Shown here piece after piece: positions 1 through 5,891 of a DNA stretch of 5,891 nucleotides. Source of the stretch: Bacteroides sp. CAG:1076 (GTDB lineage: Bacteria; Bacteroidota; Bacteroidia; Bacteroidales; Bacteroidaceae); NCBI GenBank assembly GCA_000436795.1, contig HF993241.1, forward strand, positions 1 through 5,891, in the 5' to 3' direction. The notes beneath the pieces are model-generated. The model was not told the DNA's origin and ran no database searches. It was given only the letters and a program-made list of their open reading frames with translations. Position 1 is the stretch's first letter; the number at the start of each line of letters is the position of its first letter. A program made the position numbers and the translations under genes.

Positions 1-9
1 AATATTTTG

Positions 10-17
10 TACTTTTG
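10..17 (+). promoter_or_regulatory. Promoter-like -7 box on the plus strand
   Basis: TACTTTTG matches the Bacteroidetes -7 consensus TAnnTTTG exactly. Its -33 partner would fall before base 1 and cannot be checked. It points toward the structured stretch at 27-76 and the hairpin at 97-134, with no recognised plus-strand gene following. An eight-base match with two free positions is weak evidence alone in AT-rich DNA. Confidence 0.25.
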
Positions 18-26
18 CCATATCTT

Positions 27-76
27 GGTTTGGGAATTTCCCCCATTTTGGCTGCCAAACCTTATTTGCGGGGGAA
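27..76. repeat. Interlocked inverted repeats with pseudoknot topology
   Basis: Two perfect 7-bp inverted repeats overlap in order: GGTTTGG (27-33) with CCAAACC (55-61), and TTCCCCC (38-44) with GGGGGAA (70-76). The strand order 1-2-1'-2' is that of an H-type pseudoknot, with connecting segments of 4, 10 and 8 bases. Competing local hairpins exist: GGGAA/TTCCC (32-36 with 38-42) and TTTGG/CCAAA (47-51 with 55-59). The stretch looks richer in G and C than its surroundings. It lies past the operon terminator and has no convincing gene, so it may be part of a structured RNA or a dispersed intergenic repeat. The symmetry is observed; the role is unknown. Confidence 0.45.
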
Positions 77-89
77 TACCTAAAGATAC

Positions 90-134
90 AAAAAAGCCAG
101 CTAATTCGCAACACTTTGTGTATGAATTAGTTGG
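90..134 (-). terminator. Intrinsic terminator after the pectin methylesterase gene
   Basis: Read on the minus strand, arms at 124-134 and 97-107 pair over 11 positions with one mismatch (131/100); the inner 7 bp are CTAATTC with GAATTAG. A second small helix, ACAC with GTGT (111-114 and 118-121), closes the loop. The stem is followed by one C and then six T (complement of 95-90), the usual intrinsic terminator layout. It starts 38 bp after the esterase stop codon. On the plus strand the mismatch becomes a G-U pair and the tail reads ATAATTTTATTC, so weaker termination in that direction is also possible. Confidence 0.8.
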
Positions 135-172
135 ATAATTTTATTCTATTTACTGAATGTTCCTATAGCAGA

Positions 173-1132
173 TTATTTTTCAGTTTCTACAGTATGATAA
201 GAACTCCATTCTTTTAAATCTGGAAAAACAATATCAATCTTTATACGGTCAGCTTCATTGTGAGTCAAAACTCGTGCCCAAGATACACGTCTGGAAATAT
301 CAGCTCCTGCACCCTTGTTATTATATTCAAAATAACGAGCAGTCTGTTCATTCTTAGGATTTCCCCAATTATGCCAACCTTCAGGACAAATATGTTTTCC
401 CATATAACAGTTCATAAATAAAACATAAGCAGCTTCACGCCATGGACGCCCTAAATAAACTTTTAAATTATCGTCTCCTGTCAATTTACATCTATTAAAA
501 ATATATCCAAATGGATGTGAAGCTGGAGTAGAGGCTGCTGTAATATAAGAATCAGCTTTACTGTGTATAATGCAATTTTCAAACCAACAAGTAGCAGGAC
601 CAAAAATAAAATCAGTAGTTCCTTCTATATAAGTATTACAAAAATAAAAACGTCCATACTTATTTCCCGTAAATACCGTATCCTGATTACCCAACAAACG
701 ACAATTTATGATAATCGACTCTGTTCCTTCTAAATGTAAGGCTACCGCTTGTCCCTGCATTTGAGAAGAGTTCTCAATTGTCAGATTTTCTAAACGAACA
801 CCATCACCATGCACTAAGACTGTATATGAACTGAATGTTCCCATATTATTTTTATTGGCATTGTCGTCATAAGATATTATGGTATTTGTCGGATCATCTC
901 CTATCAGACTTATATTACACCATGCGGCCGGAATAACCAATTTCTCACGATATATGCCAGGCATTATTTTTATAATACTACGTTGTTCCTGATATACAAG
1001 TACAGAATTTACGGCTTCTTGAATTGTCAGATAGTCACCACTGCCATCTTGTGCGACAACTTTATAATACGTAGATTCAGAAAAAGCTTCAATAGAAAAG
1101 AATATACATATTAGACCCAATATAAATTTCAT
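173..1132 (-). CDS. Secreted pectin methylesterase (pectinesterase, carbohydrate esterase family CE8)
   Basis: This 319-residue protein should hydrolyse methyl esters of homogalacturonan, releasing methanol and leaving acidic pectin for lyases or hydrolases. The CE8 signatures appear in the expected order: G-x-Y-x-E at 59-63, QAVAL with the oxyanion-side Gln128, QDT with Gln150 and the acid/base Asp151, DFIFG with the nucleophile Asp174, and LGRPW with Arg229 and Trp231. The family-typical C-terminal GW-x-x-W (252-256) and RVSW (282-285) are also present, so the catalytic set is complete. Residues 1-18 form a signal peptide with a likely signal peptidase I cut after A16-F-S18; Cys9 sits in the hydrophobic core without a proper lipobox. 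A soluble periplasmic enzyme is inferred. Eight cysteines remain in the mature protein, several at positions where the family often has them. It follows the susD-like gene by 63 bp and appears to be the last gene of the operon. The ATG at 1132 gives the complete signal peptide and has an AT-rich leader. No plant-type inhibitor domain or carbohydrate-binding module is seen. The family call is firm; exact substrate and location are inferred. Confidence 0.96.
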   Translation of the reverse strand: MKFILGLICIFFSIEAFSESTYYKVVAQDGSGDYLTIQEAVNSVLVYQEQRSIIKIMPGIYREKLVIPAAWCNISLIGDDPTNTIISYDDNANKNNMGTFSSYTVLVHGDGVRLENLTIENSSQMQGQAVALHLEGTESIIINCRLLGNQDTVFTGNKYGRFYFCNTYIEGTTDFIFGPATCWFENCIIHSKADSYITAASTPASHPFGYIFNRCKLTGDDNLKVYLGRPWREAAYVLFMNCYMGKHICPEGWHNWGNPKNEQTARYFEYNNKGAGADISRRVSWARVLTHNEADRIKIDIVFPDLKEWSSYHTVETEK

Positions 1133-1138
1133 AATATT

Positions 1139-1184
1139 AAAAATTTAAGACCAAGCTACGATATATTTATATTGTAACTTGGTC
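1139..1184 (-). promoter_or_regulatory. Intercistronic stem-loop between susD-like gene and esterase gene, possible attenuator
   Basis: In the minus-strand transcript, GACCAAG (from 1178-1184) pairs with CTTGGTC (from 1149-1155). The helix continues through a U-G pair, UAC/GUA, one A-C mismatch and AUAU/AUAU to a 4-base loop at 1165-1168. Downstream comes TTAAATTTTT (complement of 1148-1139), then the esterase ATG only 16 nt from the stem. The U-rich tail is interrupted, so this may be a leaky terminator, a processing or stabilising hairpin, or a structure that affects esterase translation. The sequence shows the structure; the role is inferred. Confidence 0.55.
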
Positions 1185-1195
1185 ATTATAAATCA

Positions 1196-2728
1196 TCAGT
1201 AATTAGGATTTTGTTCCAAATTCGGGTTGTTTGTTATTTGAATAGCTGGTATAGGATATATTCCCCTCCAAGATTCTGTTTTTTCAGTTTTATAAAACCA
1301 AGTATTATTGAAGAAAGATCCAAAACGAATCATATCCCGTCTACGTTGATTTTCCCAAATAAATTCACGAGCACGCTCCTCTTCTATTTTCTGCAAAGTC
1401 AAATCAGACCATTCAGAACAATTACTACGACGACGCACTTCATTAACCAATTCTAGAGCAACATCTAAGTCTTGATTCAACCGAAATAAAGCCTCAGCCT
1501 TCATTAAAAGTACATTAGAGTAACGCTCTAAAACATAATCATTATCTCCCTTACTTCCGGCCCAGACAACTCCAATAGGAGAATATTTCAATACACGATA
1601 TCCCTCATTTTCTTGTGCAGAAATCATATCTTTGATAGTGGTTAAAACCAACTGATTTCCATTTTCATCACACAAAGGTGTTACTCCATCTTGATAATAT
1701 TGTGGCCCATATTCAAGTAACTCTAAACGTTCATCACCTTCTTCATATCTGTTCAATGCTTCATCTGTAAAACAATAACCATTTGCAGGTGCAAAAGGAA
1801 GATCATATTTCTTTTGATCTAAAGCATGCTGTGCATACAATATAAATTCATTACCATCTACTCCCTTAGAAGGATCTACAGAAAAAGCTGTAATAATTTC
1901 TGTTGAATTAGCCTCATTCGTAGATAAAAAGCAATCACCTACCTTATCTTCCAATTCATAACAATTTGTACCAATCACATTATCACACATCGTTACAACT
2001 TTATCCCACTCTGCCGTTTCTGAATAAACTTCAGCATTTAAATATAGTGAAGCTAAAGCTGTATAAACAGACTCTTTTGTTAAACGAGGGTAATAATCAG
2101 TTTTATTAACTTCTTTAATAGAAGGCAGATCTTTTGCGGCTTCTGTAAATTCATCTACAACAAATTTAAATACTTCTGCACGAGGTGTTGTTTTAGGTAA
2201 ATTATTAGGATCAACACGAGCTTCTGTAAAAACAGGTACATTTCCCCAATAGTCCATTGCATAATAATATCCATAAGCACGCAAGGCACGTACTTCAGCA
2301 ATTAATGGTTTTAAGTTATCTACAATTGGAGAAGATTCCAAACTAGCTATAACAGCATTTGCAGCACCAATACCTGGAAACACATAAGTTCCCCAACAAG
2401 TAGCTATACGTTCATTATTAGGTGTTACTTTATGTGACATCATTTCCATATTCCCTTCATCATACCATCCTCCACTGGCTCTGCCTGGACAGAAGAATTC
2501 ATCTGTTCCAAATTCCCCGATTCGCCATCCATCACCTCCAGCTCTTGACATATACGAAAGATACGAATAAACACCAACAACTGAAGATAATGCCTCTTCT
2601 TCTGTTTGATAATAAGTTTCAGGAGATAATCTACCATATAATTCTTCATCAAGATCCAAACAAGAAGTTAAAGGACTAACTCCTAAGAATGATAAGAATA
2701 TTAACTTAATTATATTTTTTGTTTTCAT
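1196..2728 (-). CDS. SusD/RagB-family surface glycan-binding lipoprotein
   Basis: This 510-residue outer-membrane lipoprotein is the expected lid and glycan-capturing partner of the SusC-like transporter encoded 17 bp upstream. The leader ends in the lipobox LTSC with lipidated Cys23, followed by the acidic stretch LDLDEE (24-29). Acidic residues just after the cysteine are the known surface-export signal in Bacteroides lipoproteins. The family N-terminal pattern SPETYYQTEEEA is at 35-46. The helical TPR-like core includes EVRALRAYGYYYAMDYWGN (145-163) and the segment ERYSNVLLMKAEALFRLN (401-418). The C-terminal hallmarks are EFIWENQRRRDMIRFG (455-470), PIP (492-494) and the ending NPNLEQNPNY. 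Length matches full-length family members and no frame break is seen. The start at 2728 gives a normal lipoprotein leader; upstream is A/T-rich with no Shine-Dalgarno, as usual in this phylum. The sequence cannot give the ligand, but the neighbouring pectin methylesterase suggests pectic oligosaccharides. Eight cysteines besides Cys23 are noticeable. Confidence 0.97.
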   Translation of the reverse strand: MKTKNIIKLIFLSFLGVSPLTSCLDLDEELYGRLSPETYYQTEEEALSSVVGVYSYLSYMSRAGGDGWRIGEFGTDEFFCPGRASGGWYDEGNMEMMSHKVTPNNERIATCWGTYVFPGIGAANAVIASLESSPIVDNLKPLIAEVRALRAYGYYYAMDYWGNVPVFTEARVDPNNLPKTTPRAEVFKFVVDEFTEAAKDLPSIKEVNKTDYYPRLTKESVYTALASLYLNAEVYSETAEWDKVVTMCDNVIGTNCYELEDKVGDCFLSTNEANSTEIITAFSVDPSKGVDGNEFILYAQHALDQKKYDLPFAPANGYCFTDEALNRYEEGDERLELLEYGPQYYQDGVTPLCDENGNQLVLTTIKDMISAQENEGYRVLKYSPIGVVWAGSKGDNDYVLERYSNVLLMKAEALFRLNQDLDVALELVNEVRRRSNCSEWSDLTLQKIEEERAREFIWENQRRRDMIRFGSFFNNTWFYKTEKTESWRGIYPIPAIQITNNPNLEQNPNY

Positions 2729-2745
2729 ATACTTATTTTTTATTA

Positions 2746-5733
2746 TTAGAAAGAAAGATTAATACCCATACTAAATGTCCTAGCTTTAGGATAACTTAAA
2801 TAATCAACTCCTAATGGAGCAACTCCTGTACGTGATATTTCTGAATTAACTTCAGGATCAGCACCAGAATATCCTGTAATGATAAACAGGTTTTGTGCAG
2901 AAACAAATACTCTAGCATTAGAAATATATAATTTAGGTAAACTAAAATTATACCCCAAAGAAATATTGTCTAAACGTACAAAAGAACCATCTTCTATAAA
3001 TCGCGAAGAATAAACTTTTGCTTGATCACGATTTACTCCTGACGTTACAGCCTCTTTAAGCACATTTCTACCAGGAAGGTTACTTAAATAAGCTAAATTA
3101 TTGGCTGTACAATTATATACATCATTGCCTATGCTTCCTCGAAAATTCAATCCTAATGTCCAATTTTTATATTGAAGGTTCGTTCCTAATCCAAATGTCA
3201 AATCTGGTTGAGCACAACCTATAACTTCCGATTCTCCATCGTTAGCAAATTGTTCTACTCCATCCACTACACCAATAAACCGTTTACCATAAAATGTCCC
3301 GATTGGTTCACCAGGCATAATTAATTGAGCATATGTACCAGATAAACCTTGTCCTTGACACGGAGCAACTTGCATATTATCTCCTGTCCATTGTCCATTA
3401 GACAAGCTTACAACCTCATTTTTATTATGACTTAAGTTTAAATTTGCATCCCAAGCAAAATCTTTTGTACGCATTAAATCAAATGACAAATCTAATTCAA
3501 TACCTTGATTGGTAACAGTTCCAACATTTGCTATCTGTGTAGTAATCAGTGAAGGAGAAGGAACTGCCACAGATAAAAGAAGATCGGTCGTCTTTTTATA
3601 ATAATAATCTATGCTACCTCTAATTTTTCCATTTAAAAATCCGAAATCAATACCTATATCAGTCTGAGCCGTCTGTTCCCACTTTAAGTCAGGATTAGTA
3701 TATTGCTGGGGTAATACTATAGTTATTTTTTCTCCTCCTACTAAATAGCCATTTGTACTTGCTCCCAAAGTACTTAAAGAATTATAATTACCTATTTCCT
3801 GACTACCTGTAATACCAAAACTTGCACGAAGCTTCAAATCAGACATAATGTCGTTCTGAAAAAAATCTTCTTGTGAAATACGCCACGATGCTGCCACAGA
3901 AGGGAATATTCCCCATTTATTACCAGAGCCAAAACGACTAGAACCATCCCGACGAACTGTTGCTGTCAATAAATATTTATCTGCATAATTATAATTTACA
4001 CGTCCATACATAGATATTAATGTATTACTTTCCGCATAACTACTAATAGACTCAACTGTTTGAGCAGCAGCCAAGCTATACCATTTAAAGTTATCAGATA
4101 AAAATCCATAGGCCTTCGTTGTCTGACCTTCACTATAAAAATATTGCCAAGAATATCCAACCATTGCGTCAATGTTATGCTTTCCGAAACTTTGATTATA
4201 TTTCAATATAGTTTCTAAAAGTTTCGAATAATCAGATAATTTCTGTACGGTTACATACCCATTATTACCATTTCCCAATAAATTACTCTTTGAAATATAA
4301 GAATTACGGTTTATTGTATTCTTGTTATAACCGGCATTTACTTGTAAGGTAAAAGCTTTATAAAAATTCCAATCAGCAGTAAGATTCCCTAAGAATTGAC
4401 TTGTAGCACGTTCATCCAACAGTTCTTTAGAAAAAGAAGCAGGATTTACACGATATGGAGGCACGTCATAATAATCACCATCTTCATCGTAAATAGGGTA
4501 AGTCGGATTAAAAACATAAGCTTCATACAACATACTACTACCCATCTCACTACCTACTGTATTTGATACAGGCGCTTGATCTGAATTAGTTTCTCCATAA
4601 CTGATATTCATATTTAGCTTTAATTTATCGTTTAAAGCTTTATGGTTAATATTCACACGAGCATTAGCACTTTTCATACCAGAACCTTCCATAATACCAT
4701 TTTGATTGCTATATCCGGCAGAAGCACGATAACTAGTGTTTTCACTACCACTCATAAAAGAGACATAATGATTTTGACTGATTGCAGTACGAAAAATTAC
4801 ATCCTGCCAATCCGTATTTTCTCCTTTATCATCTAAAGTCAGACCTAATTCAGATACCGTATTACGATATTCATCACCTGTTAAAACATCCAGTTTTTTA
4901 GCAACATTAGAAATACCTAAATTAAAACTATAATCTAATTGTCTCATTCCAGCCTTTCCTTTTTTCGTAGTAATCATAATAACTCCATTAGCACCTCTGG
5001 AACCATAAATAGCTGTAGCAGAAGCATCTTTTAAGATATTAATTGATTCAATATCATTTGGATTAATATTAGAAAGCGGATTAATAGGTTCTTGGTCAAA
5101 AAAATCGGTAGTAGAAGAACCTATATTACTTTGATTTACTCCAGCTGAGGTTGAAATAGGTACTCCATCAATTACATACAAAGGATCATTTGAAGCTGTA
5201 ATAGATGTACCTCCACGTACACGAATTGTGTTAGAACCTCCAGGCTTACCACTATTTTGACTTATATTGACACCTGAGAATGCTCCCTGCATCAATTGTT
5301 GTGGAGTAAGGTCAGTACCCAATTTGAAATTATCACTTGTTATAGAAGAAACAGAACCTGTTAAATCAGATTTTTTCATTGTACCATACCCTACTACCAC
5401 AACCTCTTCCAAAGCCTGCATATCATCCTTTAAAACAATATCTATAACCGATCGATTATTTACCTTCACTTCTTGTGAAGAGTATCCTATATACGAAAAT
5501 ACCAATACAGAACTATTCGATGGTACATCTAATATATACTTACCATCCATATCTGTAATAGTTCCTGTAGTAGAAGCATTTTTAATGGTAACATTAACTC
5601 CGATAAGAGGCTCATTTTTTGAATCAGTGACAATACCAGAAACGGTTCTTTTCTGTGCGAAAATACTTTGCACACAGAGTATCATCAGCATAAAACTAAC
5701 AATACTGAAATGTTTGATTAATTTGTTTTTCAT
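2746..5733 (-). CDS. SusC/RagA-family TonB-dependent outer-membrane glycan transporter
   Basis: This 995-residue transporter should import oligosaccharides across the outer membrane with TonB-ExbBD energy, capped by the SusD-like lipoprotein that follows. In order: a signal peptide with probable cleavage after Ala26 (SIFA|QKRT); a carboxypeptidase-regulatory-like beta-sandwich at about 29-101, containing GVNVTIKNASTTGTITDMDG (45-64) and FSYIGY (79-84); the SusC-type TonB box EEVVVVGYGT (109-118); a plug domain at about 122-260 with VRGGTSITASNDPLYVIDGVP-type signature (from 172), NPNDIESINILKDASATAIY (224-243) and GVIMITTKKGK (250-260); then a beta-barrel to the end. The protein ends in Phe (GINLSF), as expected for barrel insertion by the BAM complex. 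No STN domain precedes the sandwich, so direct control through an anti-sigma factor is unlikely. A start at 5829 would add 32 residues translated through the promoter region and bury the signal peptide, so the ATG at 5733 is chosen. Ligand specificity is inferred only from the esterase context. Confidence 0.96.
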   Translation of the reverse strand: MKNKLIKHFSIVSFMLMILCVQSIFAQKRTVSGIVTDSKNEPLIGVNVTIKNASTTGTITDMDGKYILDVPSNSSVLVFSYIGYSSQEVKVNNRSVIDIVLKDDMQALEEVVVVGYGTMKKSDLTGSVSSITSDNFKLGTDLTPQQLMQGAFSGVNISQNSGKPGGSNTIRVRGGTSITASNDPLYVIDGVPISTSAGVNQSNIGSSTTDFFDQEPINPLSNINPNDIESINILKDASATAIYGSRGANGVIMITTKKGKAGMRQLDYSFNLGISNVAKKLDVLTGDEYRNTVSELGLTLDDKGENTDWQDVIFRTAISQNHYVSFMSGSENTSYRASAGYSNQNGIMEGSGMKSANARVNINHKALNDKLKLNMNISYGETNSDQAPVSNTVGSEMGSSMLYEAYVFNPTYPIYDEDGDYYDVPPYRVNPASFSKELLDERATSQFLGNLTADWNFYKAFTLQVNAGYNKNTINRNSYISKSNLLGNGNNGYVTVQKLSDYSKLLETILKYNQSFGKHNIDAMVGYSWQYFYSEGQTTKAYGFLSDNFKWYSLAAAQTVESISSYAESNTLISMYGRVNYNYADKYLLTATVRRDGSSRFGSGNKWGIFPSVAASWRISQEDFFQNDIMSDLKLRASFGITGSQEIGNYNSLSTLGASTNGYLVGGEKITIVLPQQYTNPDLKWEQTAQTDIGIDFGFLNGKIRGSIDYYYKKTTDLLLSVAVPSPSLITTQIANVGTVTNQGIELDLSFDLMRTKDFAWDANLNLSHNKNEVVSLSNGQWTGDNMQVAPCQGQGLSGTYAQLIMPGEPIGTFYGKRFIGVVDGVEQFANDGESEVIGCAQPDLTFGLGTNLQYKNWTLGLNFRGSIGNDVYNCTANNLAYLSNLPGRNVLKEAVTSGVNRDQAKVYSSRFIEDGSFVRLDNISLGYNFSLPKLYISNARVFVSAQNLFIITGYSGADPEVNSEISRTGVAPLGVDYLSYPKARTFSMGINLSF

Positions 5734-5759
5734 CGACTTAAGATTTAAAATTCTATATG

Positions 5760-5789
5760 CAAAATTATGCGATGAACTGAATAAGGAAA
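5760..5789 (-). promoter_or_regulatory. Candidate Bacteroidetes-type promoter for the susC-like operon
   Basis: The minus strand carries TAATTTTG at 5767-5760, an exact match to the Bacteroidetes -7 consensus TAnnTTTG. Eighteen bases upstream is TTTC (5789-5786), three of four matching the -33 TTTG element. A transcript would begin near 5753-5756 and leave a leader of roughly 20 AT-rich bases before the ATG at 5733. The near-consensus -33 box would fit a promoter that needs an activator, as is usual for PUL operons, but that is inference. Confidence 0.55.
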
Positions 5790-5824
5790 GGTAAAAAACG
5801 ACCAAAGAAGTGGAATAACTGGTA

Positions 5825-5842
5825 TTCAAAAATATTTTTGAA
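5825..5842. promoter_or_regulatory. Perfect 18-bp palindrome upstream of the susC-like promoter, possible operator
   Basis: The half-sites TTCAAAAAT and ATTTTTGAA are exact reverse complements with no spacer. The centre is about 80 bp upstream of the predicted transcription start, a position where an activator such as a hybrid two-component regulator or SusR-like protein could bind. It also holds A5 and T5 tracts that could bend DNA. It lies between the upstream terminator and the promoter. Perfect symmetry is seen directly; binding by any protein is inferred, and AT-rich DNA forms such palindromes more readily than balanced DNA. Confidence 0.35.
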
Positions 5843-5854
5843 ACGTACAGACAT

Positions 5855-5879
5855 AAAAAAAGGAGTACCGCTGTACTCC
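5855..5879 (-). terminator. Intrinsic terminator of a minus-strand gene upstream of the window
   Basis: On the minus strand, GGAGTAC (5879-5873) and GTACTCC (5868-5862) form a perfect 7-bp stem around a 4-base loop, followed directly by seven T (complement of 5861-5855). This is a textbook intrinsic terminator. It separates the susC-like operon from a neighbour whose end lies to the right of the window; no coding sequence of that neighbour can be recognised in the last 12 bases. Confidence 0.82.
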
Positions 5880-5891
5880 AACCTTTGTTAA

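Noticed and set aside
80..111. Minus-strand promoter-like pair: TATCTTTA with TTGC 19 bases upstream, overlapping the operon terminator.
   Set aside because: The -7 box has a mismatch at the conserved G and the -33 box is partial. Its T run is explained better by the terminator.
1..138. Open frame on the plus strand from the window edge to TAA at 136-138, and another on the minus strand from 140 to the edge, about 46 codons each.
   Set aside because: Neither resembles a family I recognise, both overlap the inverted repeats and terminator, and open frames on both strands fit a non-coding element as well. A true plus-strand gene tail cannot be fully excluded because the window is cut here.
152..841. 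Twelve-base direct repeat ACTGAATGTTCC at 152-163 and 830-841.
   Set aside because: About one 12-base match is expected by chance in a window of this size, the second copy is inside the esterase coding sequence, and flanks do not match.
5267..5794. 175-codon open frame on the plus strand opposite the 5' part of the susC-like gene.
   Set aside because: It lies antisense to the highly conserved SusC N-terminal domains and has no recognisable domain; it is a shadow of that coding sequence.
5734..5829. Upstream in-frame ATG at 5829 that would lengthen the SusC-like protein by 32 residues.
   Set aside because: The extension runs through the predicted promoter and places a normal signal peptide (MKNKLIKH onward) in the interior. 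The ATG at 5733 gives a standard exported protein.
5845..5876. GTACAG (5845-5850) complementary to CTGTAC (5871-5876), a possible alternative to the terminator helix.
   Set aside because: It is only 6 bp, and on the minus transcript the competing strand is made after the terminator and U run, so it could not act as a normal antiterminator.

Overview
The window looks like part of a polysaccharide utilization locus (PUL) from a member of the Bacteroidetes, most likely the order Bacteroidales. This rests on an adjacent SusC/SusD pair, AT-rich leaders without Shine-Dalgarno sequences, and a promoter-like TAnnTTTG box upstream of susC. The DNA is clearly AT-rich (not counted exactly), and the genus cannot be fixed from this window alone.

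All three genes lie on the minus strand and read from right to left. At the right edge (5855-5879) is a strong intrinsic terminator that probably ends a gene outside the window. Next comes a short control region (about 5734-5854) with a perfect 18-bp palindrome and a Bacteroidetes-type promoter. Then follow a SusC-like TonB-dependent outer-membrane transporter (2746-5733), a SusD-like surface glycan-binding lipoprotein (1196-2728) and a secreted pectin methylesterase of family CE8 (173-1132). Gaps are 17 bp (susC to susD) and 63 bp (susD to esterase); the second holds a long stem-loop. A second intrinsic terminator (90-134) lies 38 bp past the esterase stop codon. The three genes therefore look like one complete transcription unit with a terminator on each side.

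Inferred working model: the SusC/SusD complex binds and imports pectin fragments across the outer membrane using TonB energy. The esterase, which has a signal peptidase I type leader and no lipobox, then removes methyl esters from the galacturonate backbone, probably in the periplasm. Lyases, hydrolases, a regulator and a second surface glycan-binding protein, which such loci usually have, are not seen here and would have to lie elsewhere.

The least ordinary part is the left edge (1-140). It has no convincing gene but is dense in inverted repeats, including two 7-bp helices that interlock in a pseudoknot order. A promoter-like box lies in front of them on the plus strand and a hairpin behind, so a small structured RNA or a dispersed intergenic repeat is possible. 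The rest of the window is a well-formed example of a known system rather than a new one.
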